NCBI GenBank assembly: GCA_023404675.1
Contig: JAEYAW010000034.1
Coordinates: forward strand, 62,001 to 126,000
Length of the DNA stretch: 64,000 nt
Direction: 5' to 3'
From: Pseudomonadota bacterium
GTDB lineage: Bacteria > Pseudomonadota > Alphaproteobacteria > Rhizobiales > Xanthobacteraceae
Below, one piece after another: positions 26,266-34,796 of the stretch (position 1 is the stretch's first letter; the number at the start of each line of letters is the position of its first letter). A model generated the notes under the pieces. That model saw only the letters and a program-made list of their open reading frames with translations, searched no databases and had not been told where the DNA came from. The position numbers and the translations under genes were made by a program.

Positions 26266-28020
26266 TTATTTCTCGCTGTATTTCTTGCGACTGATATTGT
26301 TATCCGGCGGAAGATCCGTGCAGATGCCCTCGTGAACCTCGGCGGCCATGCCGAGGCTTTCGCCGAGAGTCGGATGCGGGTGAATGGTTCTGCCGATGTC
26401 AATCGCGTCGGCCCCCATCTCGATCGCGAGGCAAACCTCTCCGATCATGTCACCGGCGTGCGGCCCGACGATCACGCCACCGACGATCCGATGTGTCTCC
26501 TCATCGAAGGTCAGTTTCGTCATCCCGTACGGCGCGCCGGAAGCGATCGCCCTCCCCGAGGCCGCCCACGGAAACTTCGCTGACCTCACCCGCATCCCCG
26601 ACTGCGCGGCCTCATGCTCCAGCACACCGACCCAGGCGATCTCGGGGTCGGTGTAAGCAACATTCGGCACGACTTTCGCGTCAAAGGCACGTTTCAACCC
26701 CGCCGCCACTTCGGCGGCAACGTGCCCTTCATGCACCGCCTTATGCGCCAGCATCGGCGCGCCGGCGACGTCGCCGATCGCAAAGATGTGGGGAATGCTT
26801 GTCCGCTGCTGCCGGTCGACGATTACAAACCCCTTCGCGTCGCATTGGACGCCGATACTGTCGAGGCCGAGGTCGGGACTGTTGGGAACACGGCCTGCCG
26901 ACTGGAGAATCAGGTCATACGTGCGTGTGGCCGATTCCGGCCCCTCAATCTCCACGGATACGCCCTCCGACGTCGCCGTGGCACCACTCACGCTCGCGCC
27001 GAGATCGACATGCTGAAAACGATGGGCATTGCGGCTTCGCCATATCTTCACGGCATCCGGATCGACGCCGGGCAGCAGGTCAGGCAGCCGCTCGACCAGA
27101 TCGACCCGTGCGCCAAGCGCGCTGTAGACGGTCGCCATTTCCAGCCCGATGATTCCGGCGCCAACAACGAGCATCCGCTTCGGAATCGACTCGAGCCGCA
27201 GGGCGCCGGTGGACGAGACAATCCGGCGATCGTCGGGAAACACGCCCAGCTTGACCGCCGATGATCCCGTCGCAACGATGCATTGATCAAATTCGACCGA
27301 TTGAACCGAGCCGTCGGCGAGACCGACTTCGAGGCGATGCGACGATACGAATCGGGCGTTTCCGGTGACGACCTTGACCTTGCGCAGGCGCGCCATCTGG
27401 CTCAGTCCATCGGTCAGCTTCCTGACCGTACTCTCCTTGAACGATCTCAGCGCGTTCAGGTCCAGTTCCGTCACCCCGAAACGCACGCCCTTGTCAGCGA
27501 TCCTTTCGGCCTCCTCCTTGACGGCCGCAATGTGCAGAAGCGCCTTTGACGGGATGCATCCGACATTCAGGCATACGCCGCCGAGAGTCTGATGCCGTTC
27601 GACAATGACGACCTTCATGCCGAGATCGGCCGCGCGATAGGCGGCGGAATACCCGCCCGGTCCGCCGCCGATCACGGCAAGGTCGAAACGCCCGGCAGCC
27701 CCCTCGGCGTCGGGAACGTCGCTCGTCGACGTGCGGGCAGCCGACGCTGCCGCAAGCCGGTCCAGCGCCTCCAGCTCGATCCTGGCAATGACGGAGCCCT
27801 GCGAGACCTTGTCACCGATCCTCGCGAGCACGGCCACGATCGCCCCGGCCGCGGGCGATGGAATCTCCATCGTCGCCTTGTCCGACTCGACAGTGATGAG
27901 CGGCTGCTCGGCCTTTACGATATCGCCATCCCTGACGAGGACTTCGACGATTTCCACATTCCTGAAGTCCCCGATATCGGGGACGGCGATATCAATCGTC
28001 CGCTTCACCGGCGACCTCAC
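26266..28020 (-). CDS. lpd: Dihydrolipoyl dehydrogenase (E3) with N-terminal lipoyl domain
   Basis: A 584-aa E3. Residues about 5-80 are a lipoyl domain with the ESDKATMEIPSP lysine loop. The flavoprotein part starts FDLAVIGGGPGGYSAAYRAADLG and has the redox disulfide GGVCLNVGCIPSKALLHIA, an NAD-binding GAGIIGLEMATVYSALGARV and the C-terminal His-Glu pair IHPHPTLGE. The start is a GTG at 28018-28020 overlapping the aceF stop (GTGA), which shows translational coupling. It is the last gene of aceE-aceF-lpd and reoxidises the E2 lipoyl groups to make NADH. Confidence 0.92.
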   Translation of the reverse strand: MRSPVKRTIDIAVPDIGDFRNVEIVEVLVRDGDIVKAEQPLITVESDKATMEIPSPAAGAIVAVLARIGDKVSQGSVIARIELEALDRLAAASAARTSTSDVPDAEGAAGRFDLAVIGGGPGGYSAAYRAADLGMKVVIVERHQTLGGVCLNVGCIPSKALLHIAAVKEEAERIADKGVRFGVTELDLNALRSFKESTVRKLTDGLSQMARLRKVKVVTGNARFVSSHRLEVGLADGSVQSVEFDQCIVATGSSAVKLGVFPDDRRIVSSTGALRLESIPKRMLVVGAGIIGLEMATVYSALGARVDLVERLPDLLPGVDPDAVKIWRSRNAHRFQHVDLGASVSGATATSEGVSVEIEGPESATRTYDLILQSAGRVPNSPDLGLDSIGVQCDAKGFVIVDRQQRTSIPHIFAIGDVAGAPMLAHKAVHEGHVAAEVAAGLKRAFDAKVVPNVAYTDPEIAWVGVLEHEAAQSGMRVRSAKFPWAASGRAIASGAPYGMTKLTFDEETHRIVGGVIVGPHAGDMIGEVCLAIEMGADAIDIGRTIHPHPTLGESLGMAAEVHEGICTDLPPDNNISRKKYSEK

Positions 28021-29291
28021 AACGCATATCGCCGCAGATCGCCGAGCGCGGTGGCGACGAAGCCGAGGAACTGCGCCGCGGCAACGCCGTCCACCACGCG
28101 GTGATCCCATGAGAGGCTGATCGGGAGGATCAGACGCGGCTGGAATTCCGCGCCGTTCCAGACCGCCTCGGTCGCCGCCCGTCCGGCCCCCAGAATCGCC
28201 ACTTCGGGTGCATTGATCAGCGGCGTGAATCCGTAGCCGCCGACACCTCCCAGAGAGGAGACAGAGAAGCAGCCGCCCTGCATGTCCTGCGCCGACAGCT
28301 TGCCGTCGATGGCCTTGTCTGCGAGCGCGCGCATCTCACGGGCGATGTCCAGCAACCCTTTTCTGTTGCAATCCCTGATCACCGGAACGACAAGCCCCTT
28401 CGGGGTATCGACCGCGAAGCCGACATGGACATAACTCTTGAGGATCAGCTCGTCGCCGTCGAGCGAGGCGTTGAAGCGGGGATACTGCTTCAGTGCGAGG
28501 GCCGCCGCCTTGATCAGGAGGGACACCATCGTGAGCTTCGCCGCGCCCTGGGCCGCCTCACCGTTGACAATCTTGCGGAATGTCTCCGCGTCGGTCACGT
28601 CCGCCTTGTCGAAGTTCGTGACATGCGGGATGACCGCCCAGTTTCGCGACAGATTCGCGCCGGTCAGCTTCTGGATCCGCGAGAGCGGCACCCGTTCGAT
28701 CGGACCGAATTTCTCAAAGTCTATCCTGGGCCATTCCGTCGATCCATGACCGTCTACGGGCGGAGGCGACCGACCGGGGGACACGGCCTGCTTCACGTGA
28801 CCCACGACGTCCTCGCGCAGGATGCGACCCTTGGCCCCGCTCGGCTGCACGAGATCGAGCGGGACGCCGAGTTCGCGCGCCAATGCGCGCACCGAGGGCG
28901 ACGCATGCGCGGTCCTGCCGTCCCGCTGGAGTTGATCCGGATCGGGCGGCGCTGCTGCGGCTGGCTGCTGCTCGACCGCTGCACTCGCCTCGTGCATCGG
29001 GGGGCGGGGTGCGCTGGCCAGACTCGCAGCTCGCGGAACATCACCTGCCGCCGATGCTTCGAGGATCATCAGGAGCGATCCCTGCGAGACACGGCTCCCG
29101 ACACCGATCGCCAACTGCTTGATTTTTCCGGCAGCGGGAGACGGCACCTCCATCGTCGCCTTGTCGGATTCCACCGAGAGCAGCGGCGTGTCGACGGCAA
29201 CCTCGTCGCCAACCGACACGTTGATCTCGATGACGGGAACATCCTTGTAGTCGCCGATATCCGGCAGAGTGATTTCCAGCGTATCAGTCAT
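28017..29291 (-). CDS. aceF: Dihydrolipoamide acetyltransferase, pyruvate dehydrogenase E2
   Basis: A 424-aa E2. It has one N-terminal lipoyl domain (ESDKATMEVPSP near residue 42), a peripheral-subunit-binding domain around 130-165 (ASPSVRALARELGVPLDLVQPSGAKGRILREDV) and a catalytic domain ending with the DHRVVDGVAAAQFL motif. It transfers acetyl groups from E1-bound intermediates to CoA. It follows aceE by 21 bp and overlaps lpd by four bases. Confidence 0.92.
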   Translation of the reverse strand: MTDTLEITLPDIGDYKDVPVIEINVSVGDEVAVDTPLLSVESDKATMEVPSPAAGKIKQLAIGVGSRVSQGSLLMILEASAAGDVPRAASLASAPRPPMHEASAAVEQQPAAAAPPDPDQLQRDGRTAHASPSVRALARELGVPLDLVQPSGAKGRILREDVVGHVKQAVSPGRSPPPVDGHGSTEWPRIDFEKFGPIERVPLSRIQKLTGANLSRNWAVIPHVTNFDKADVTDAETFRKIVNGEAAQGAAKLTMVSLLIKAAALALKQYPRFNASLDGDELILKSYVHVGFAVDTPKGLVVPVIRDCNRKGLLDIAREMRALADKAIDGKLSAQDMQGGCFSVSSLGGVGGYGFTPLINAPEVAILGAGRAATEAVWNGAEFQPRLILPISLSWDHRVVDGVAAAQFLGFVATALGDLRRYAL

Positions 29292-29312
29292 GATTGTGCT
29301 CTGGCAGGCCCG

Positions 29313-32000
29313 TTATCTTGACCACGGCGGGCTCGCATCCGCCTCGACGCCGTACTGCGCGACGGCTTCGGCGACCCGCTTACGGTCGAGGTTTCCCGCA
29401 CGGGCCAGCGCGGACAAGGCCGCGATGGCGATCTGCTTGCGGTCGACCTCGAAGAATGCCCTGAGCGCCGCGCGTGTATCGCTACGCCCGAATCCGTCGG
29501 TGCCGAGCACCGTGTAAGGAGCCTCGAAGTACGATCCAATGAGCTGGGGACAGGCCCGGACATAGTCCGATGCCGCGATCACAGGAATGGCCCCGGAGAG
29601 GCACTTCGAGACGTGGCTCTCTTTCGGCTCGGCGAGAGGATCCAGGCGGTTGATCCGCTCGATCTCGCGCGCCTCGCGCGCCAGTTCCGAAAAACTCGTC
29701 GCCGACCACACCTCGCACGGAATCTGCCAGTCGTTCCGCAGCATCGTCGCGGCAGCCAACGTCTCCGGAAGGATGGCTCCCGCACCGACGAGGCGTACTT
29801 TCGGCGATCCATCCTCGCTCGCCGCCACGCGGTAGAGCCCTTTGACGATCCCCTCATGCGCGCCCTCCGGCATCGAAGGCTGTGGGTAGTTTTCGTTCAT
29901 CACGGTGAGGTAGTAGAATTCGTCCCGGCCCTCCTCCAGCATCGCGCGCATGCCATGATCGACGATGACGGCGACTTCGTAGGAGAATGCCGGATCGTAA
30001 GCGCGACAGTTCGGGATCGTTGCCGCGACGACGTGGCTCGACCCGTCCTGATGTTGCAATCCTTCTCCGCCGAGCGTGGTGCGCCCCGCCGTCGCGCCGA
30101 TGAGGAATCCCCGCGCCCGCTGATCCGCGGCGGCCCAGATGAGATCGCCGATCCGCTGGAATCCGAACATCGAATAGTAGATGTAGAACGGCAGCAGCGC
30201 GAGATTGTGAACACTGTAGGACGTCGCCGCCGCGGTCCATGACGAGATCGCGCCGGCCTCGGTGATGCCTTCCTCAAGCAGTTGTCCGTCCGCAGCCTCT
30301 TTATAGTAAAGCATGGAATTCGCGTCTTCCGGCTCGTAGAGCTGTCCGACAGGCGAATAAATCCCGACTTGGCGGAAGAGATTGGCCATGCCGAACGTAC
30401 GCGCTTCGTCGGCAACGATCGGGACGATCCTCGGACCAAGAATCTTGTCCTTCAGAAGATTGGAGAACAGCCGCACGACCGCCATGGTCGTCGAGGCCTC
30501 CTTGCCCTCGCTTTTCAGTGCGAAGTCGGCGTAGGACGGCATCGGCGGGACCGGCACCGCCGCCGCCGACCGCCGCCGGGCCGGCATGTAGCCGCCGAGC
30601 GCCTCTCGTCTCGCACGAAGATACTGAAGCTCGACGCTATCCTCGGCGGGGCGAAAGAAGTCCAGTCGTTCGACCTGTTCGTTGGTCAATGGAAGCGAAA
30701 AGCGGTCGCGGAACGCATACAGCGCGTCGAGGTCGAGCTTCTTGGCCTGATGGGAGGTCATGCGCGACTCGCCGGCGCCACCCATTCCGTAGCCCTTCTT
30801 GGTCTTGGCGAGAATCACCGTAGGCCACCCCACGGTGGTCACCGCCGCAGCGAAGGCCGCGAACAGCTTTCGGACGTCGTGACCGCCACGCTTCAGCGCA
30901 TCGATATCGCTATCCGACATGTGCGAGACGAGAGCCCGCACTTTCGGATCCTCGCCGAAGAAGTTCGCCAGGTTGTAGGCGCCGTCCTTCGCACCGAGCG
31001 TCTGATATTTTCCATCCACCGTTTCGGCGAATTTCCGCAGCAGCGCATGCTCCGTATCGCGCGAAAAGATGTGATCCCAATCCGATCCCCAAAGGACCTT
31101 GATCACGTTCCATCCAGCCCCCCGGAAAAGCATCTCCAGTTCCTGGATGATCTGTCCGTTGCCGCGCACAGGGCCATCGAGACGCTGCAGATTGCAGTTG
31201 ACGATGAAGGTCAGATTGTCGAGCCCCTCGCGCGCAGCCAATGACAGGCCCGCGATCGATTCCGGTTCATCCATCTCGCCGTCGCCGAAAACGCCCCACA
31301 CGCGACGACCCTGGGTGCGCGCCAGCCCGCGGTGCTCCAGATACTTCATGAAGCGCGCCTGATACACGGCGCTGATCGGCCCGATGCCCATCGAACCGGT
31401 CGGCACCTGCCAGAAATCAGGCATCAACCAGGGATGCGGGTAGGACGACAAGCCCGCCCCGGACAATTCCTGCCGATAGAATTTCAGGTTGTCCTCGGAC
31501 AGGCGACCTTCGAGAAAGGCCCGCGCATAGACGCCGGGGGAAGAATGCGGCTGGAAGTAGACGATATCCCCCTCCGCTTCCGGCGTCGACGCGCGGAAGA
31601 AGTGGTTGAATCCGACCTCGAAAATCTCGGCGGCGGAAGCATAGCTCGCGACGTGACCTCCGAGTTCGCCATAGGCCTTGTTCGCGCGCACGACCATCGC
31701 CAGCGCGTTCCACCGGATGATAGCGGTGATGCGGGCTTCGATATCGATGTCACCCGGGTACGGCGTCTGGGACTCAATCGGTATGGAGTTTCGATAAGGC
31801 GAATAGGGCAGCGCCTCCGGGATGACGCCCAGTTCCTTTGCGCGACGATCCAGTGCGGACAGAATATGGCGGACACGCTCCGGGCCAGCATTTCGATACA
31901 GTGAGCCGAGAGATTCGAGCCAGTCAGCCGTTTCGGTGTGGTCGCTATCGATCGACTGCGAATTTGCAGCTTTCATCAAAGGATCGATGTGAACGGTCAT
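29313..32000 (-). CDS. aceE: Pyruvate dehydrogenase E1 component, homodimeric AceE type
   Basis: An 895-aa thiamine-diphosphate enzyme of the single-chain AceE family (usual length about 890). The TPP/Mg motif is GVFGDGEMDEPESIAG near residue 230. Other AceE marks are TPYPGDIDIEARI, QPHSSPGVYARAFLEGRL and TKKGYGMGGAGESRMTSHQ. It decarboxylates pyruvate and acetylates E2. In alphaproteobacteria the alpha2beta2 PdhAB type is the usual form, so this complex may be a second, accessory PDH. It is divergent from a cupin/AraC regulator. Confidence 0.93.
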   Translation of the reverse strand: MTVHIDPLMKAANSQSIDSDHTETADWLESLGSLYRNAGPERVRHILSALDRRAKELGVIPEALPYSPYRNSIPIESQTPYPGDIDIEARITAIIRWNALAMVVRANKAYGELGGHVASYASAAEIFEVGFNHFFRASTPEAEGDIVYFQPHSSPGVYARAFLEGRLSEDNLKFYRQELSGAGLSSYPHPWLMPDFWQVPTGSMGIGPISAVYQARFMKYLEHRGLARTQGRRVWGVFGDGEMDEPESIAGLSLAAREGLDNLTFIVNCNLQRLDGPVRGNGQIIQELEMLFRGAGWNVIKVLWGSDWDHIFSRDTEHALLRKFAETVDGKYQTLGAKDGAYNLANFFGEDPKVRALVSHMSDSDIDALKRGGHDVRKLFAAFAAAVTTVGWPTVILAKTKKGYGMGGAGESRMTSHQAKKLDLDALYAFRDRFSLPLTNEQVERLDFFRPAEDSVELQYLRARREALGGYMPARRRSAAAVPVPPMPSYADFALKSEGKEASTTMAVVRLFSNLLKDKILGPRIVPIVADEARTFGMANLFRQVGIYSPVGQLYEPEDANSMLYYKEAADGQLLEEGITEAGAISSWTAAATSYSVHNLALLPFYIYYSMFGFQRIGDLIWAAADQRARGFLIGATAGRTTLGGEGLQHQDGSSHVVAATIPNCRAYDPAFSYEVAVIVDHGMRAMLEEGRDEFYYLTVMNENYPQPSMPEGAHEGIVKGLYRVAASEDGSPKVRLVGAGAILPETLAAATMLRNDWQIPCEVWSATSFSELAREAREIERINRLDPLAEPKESHVSKCLSGAIPVIAASDYVRACPQLIGSYFEAPYTVLGTDGFGRSDTRAALRAFFEVDRKQIAIAALSALARAGNLDRKRVAEAVAQYGVEADASPPWSR

Positions 32001-32415
32001 CTGCGTCAGGCTCCTGCGAACTCCTCCTGTGGTAGCATCGAGCCGCCTGGCATATCTTGCCGAAGAATCGCTGGTTCTCGCGGAATACGTGGCATGGGCA
32101 AGCGCCGACTCCCGTCGTCAGCATACTGTGCTGCACAACGAATCATCGTCGATTTGCAATGACTTTGAGCGCCGTGCATCGGATTGCGGCCGACAGCTTC
32201 CCTCAACCTGCACGCGTCGATTACATCCACACCACTCATGGACGTTGTGTCGCGTCGCATACGATCCGCTCACCTCCGCGGCATGCACAGCGCACGGCAC
32301 AATCTGCCGCATTGTTTTGACTACGCAGCCTTGTTTTTATGTGACCATCATTTGTCAGATGGGATATTCTTTGGCAGAAACTGCCAGGCCATCCTGTTGC
32401 TCACGAGTAAACTCG
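32001..32415. promoter_or_regulatory. 415-bp divergent region between aceE and the AraC gene, with TGGCAG-AAA-CTGCCA operator candidate
   Basis: No gene is evident in this stretch. A perfect inverted repeat TGGCAG-aaa-CTGCCA lies at 32372-32386, 29 bp before the AraC start and a good candidate for autoregulation. A TTGACT hexamer lies nearby (around 32316) and could be a -35 element for the AraC gene, though the -10 partner is weak. An AGGAGGAG-like sequence precedes aceE at its side of the gap. Confidence 0.4.
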
Positions 32416-33333
32416 ATGCAGATTTCGCCCGCTCTCCCGACGAATCACGACCTCGCCAGAATGGATTTGCCGGAATTGCGGATCAACTACGATCCGATTG
32501 ATCCTGATCAGTTCGACCGGCTGATCGTCTCGTTCTGCATCGAAACAGGTGAAGATAACGACGAACTTCCGCTTCATTCACACAAGAAGGGACAGTTGGT
32601 CGTCGCCTCTCACGGCTCCGTCATGTGCCGCGCTCCCGGAGGACTATGGATCGTTCCGCCGCAGGGGGCGGTATGGATTCCCCCCGGAGTTCCTCACAGC
32701 AACTGCGTATCGGACTACGGGAAAGTCTATCTCGTCTTCATCGATCCAAAGGCGAGCTCGCTTCCGGCAACCTGCTGCACCTTCACAATATCGTCGCTGG
32801 TCCGCGAACTGATCCACAGGATGTCCGTCTTTCCGCCGCTGTATCCGCTGGAGGGGCCTACGAGCCGGCTGGCGCGCGTGCTGCTCGACGAACTGGTGCA
32901 GATGTCCACCGAGCAGATGTATCTGCCGATCTCGGCCGACAGCCGGCTTCAGCATCTCGCGACATCGCTCCTCAACGATCCCGGCGACCGGAGCACGATC
33001 GATGAGCTTGCTGCGCGCTATGCCATGAGCGAACGAACTTTCGCTCGCTTGATCCTGAAGGAAACCGGGATGACGTTCGGCCGGTGGCGGCAACGGCTTC
33101 ATATCCTGGTGGCTTTGCAGCGCCTGTCATCAGGGTCGTCCGTGCAGGCCGTCTCGCTGGACCTGGGCTATGAAACCCCGAGCGCGTTCATCACCATGTT
33201 CAAGAAAACGATGGGGAAGAGTCCCCGCCGCTTCCTCGCCGATCGGTCGAGCTTTACGCACGAGGCACAGGTCAGTTGGCTCCGACAAAGAAGCACGGGA
33301 ATAGCCAGAAGCGGAAGACTGGACGCGGGCTAA
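32416..33333 (+). CDS. AraC-family transcriptional regulator with N-terminal cupin
   Basis: A 305-aa regulator. The N-terminal ~100 residues form a cupin (LPLHSHKKGQLVVASHGSVMCRAPGGLWIVPPQGAVWIPPGVPHSN). The C-terminal 100 residues carry two helix-turn-helix motifs (STIDELAARYAMSERTFARLILKETGMTFGRWRQRLHIL and SVQAVSLDLGYETPSAFITMFKKTMGKSPRRF). This layout resembles the NimR/YeaM group. ATG 32416 is chosen because stop codons and low-quality sequence precede it. It is divergent from aceE, and its stop faces the binding-protein gene across a strong hairpin. It may control the PDH operon, the catabolic island, or an unseen target. Confidence 0.88.
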   Translation: MQISPALPTNHDLARMDLPELRINYDPIDPDQFDRLIVSFCIETGEDNDELPLHSHKKGQLVVASHGSVMCRAPGGLWIVPPQGAVWIPPGVPHSNCVSDYGKVYLVFIDPKASSLPATCCTFTISSLVRELIHRMSVFPPLYPLEGPTSRLARVLLDELVQMSTEQMYLPISADSRLQHLATSLLNDPGDRSTIDELAARYAMSERTFARLILKETGMTFGRWRQRLHILVALQRLSSGSSVQAVSLDLGYETPSAFITMFKKTMGKSPRRFLADRSSFTHEAQVSWLRQRSTGIARSGRLDAG

Positions 33334-33362
33334 CGCGCAGCTCGCGAGGTCGTCCTGAATCT

Positions 33363-33406
33363 CAGCAGGCTGCAGTCCCCCGACCAATGCGGACTGCAGC
33401 CTGCTG
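33363..33406. terminator. Bidirectional terminator hairpin, 16-bp perfect stem
   Basis: The inverted repeat CAGCAGGCTGCAGTCC / GGACTGCAGCCTGCTG (33363-33378 and 33391-33406) encloses a 12-nt loop. It lies exactly between the convergent AraC gene (ends 33333) and the binding-protein gene (ends 33413). Its position and symmetry fit a two-way terminator, although no T-tract follows on either side. Confidence 0.75.
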
Positions 33407-33412
33407 CCGACT

Positions 33413-34645
33413 CTATCGTTGATTGAACGGCACCAGCGGATATTCGAGCGCCGCCTCGGCGATCGCTTTTGGCGCCACCACCTGAGGCCTGCCGTTTAGC
33501 CCTTGCAGCATCACCATCGCGCAATGAATGTTCTGGCCGGTCTCATCAAATTTGGTATTCTCGCCATACATCAGGACCGGCTTCATATCGGTTGCCTTGA
33601 GCGCGCCGTAAATGGCGGCGGATTCCGGGGAGCCGGCCCGGGTCACGGCGTCGCCCACGATCTGCACAGCTTCGAATGCGCAACCGGCATTCGCGTCGAA
33701 CCAATCGTTGGGATAGTCGGCGGCGAACATTTTGCTGATCTTGTCCGCGTCAGGCGCCTTCGGATTCAACCACAGCGCCGAGAGAATCGGACCATTGCCA
33801 TACTTGCCGAGCGCATCGTGATAGGCCTTGTCCGAAACGCCGTTCGAATTCGGCGAGAAGATCATCTTCGGGTTCCAGCCCTGCTTGATGCATTCGCGCG
33901 TTATCATGATCGCGTCGTTGACGCGCGTCACGGATACAAGCGCATCGGCGCCCGACGCTTTCGCCTTTGCAACCTCAACTGAAAGATCCTTGGCTCGCTC
34001 GTCGTAGGGGACGTATTGCGCGATCTTGAGCGGAACGCCCACCTCCTTCCAGGCCTGATCGATGCTCGCCGCCGTGGACTGCCCCATCGTGTTGTTAAGA
34101 TGGAGAACGGCAACGCTGGTCGGCGGATCCTTGAGCGTCGATAAGACCGATTTCAGTTCGACGAGAGACTGCCTGACAATCGTCAGCGACGTAGGATAGT
34201 AGCGGAAAACCTGGGTGAACCCCTGCGCAGTCACCTGGGTCGCACTTGCAATGTGCACAACCATCGGAACCTTGGCGGCTTCGCACGCCTGCAACGCCGA
34301 AATCGTGGCACCGGAGTCCCAGGCTCCGATCAACACCGTGCACCCCTGCCGAATGAGGCTCTCCGCCGCGATCCGCCCGTTTTCAGGACGGCTTTGCGTA
34401 TCGGCATGAACGATCTCGATGTCCAAACCATATTTCTCGCGCGCGAACTTCGCACCGAGATCGATACCGCGAACACAGGCCTGTCCCGGGAACGCCAGCA
34501 CGCCGCTGCTCGGCATGATCGCCCCGATCTTAATCTTGGTCGGCGCCGCCGATGCCGGCCACGAGACAAGGCTGGCGGCCGCGATCCCCACGCCGCTTCC
34601 AAGCACGGTACGACGCGTGACTCCATTCCCACTACGATCGTTCAT
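33413..34645 (-). CDS. Tat-exported HAAT periplasmic binding protein of the catabolic island
   Basis: A 410-aa Leu/Ile/Val-type binding protein. The twin-arginine signal is GVTRRTVLGSGVGIAAASLVSWPASAAPT. The mature part starts IKIGAIMPSSGVLAFPGQACVRGIDLGAKFA, a type I periplasmic-binding fold. It lies at the 3' end of the island, 151 bp after the acyl-CoA ligase gene, and presumably serves the LivHMGF transporter at 40519-43837. The ligand is unknown; a carboxylic or amino acid that becomes CoA-activated is inferred. Confidence 0.9.
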   Translation of the reverse strand: MNDRSGNGVTRRTVLGSGVGIAAASLVSWPASAAPTKIKIGAIMPSSGVLAFPGQACVRGIDLGAKFAREKYGLDIEIVHADTQSRPENGRIAAESLIRQGCTVLIGAWDSGATISALQACEAAKVPMVVHIASATQVTAQGFTQVFRYYPTSLTIVRQSLVELKSVLSTLKDPPTSVAVLHLNNTMGQSTAASIDQAWKEVGVPLKIAQYVPYDERAKDLSVEVAKAKASGADALVSVTRVNDAIMITRECIKQGWNPKMIFSPNSNGVSDKAYHDALGKYGNGPILSALWLNPKAPDADKISKMFAADYPNDWFDANAGCAFEAVQIVGDAVTRAGSPESAAIYGALKATDMKPVLMYGENTKFDETGQNIHCAMVMLQGLNGRPQVVAPKAIAEAALEYPLVPFNQR

Positions 34646-34796
34646 TTGACTCCCCTTCCTCTGACGGCAACGAACAATTCAGACTGCTCTGGATTTCGAA
34701 AGGAACACGCGCTAATGCGGAGGGCACTCCGGCACTTAGCTGCAGTAGCTGGACGCAATCGATTGAATGCGCGCGGAACGGCGATGTGCGGAGATG

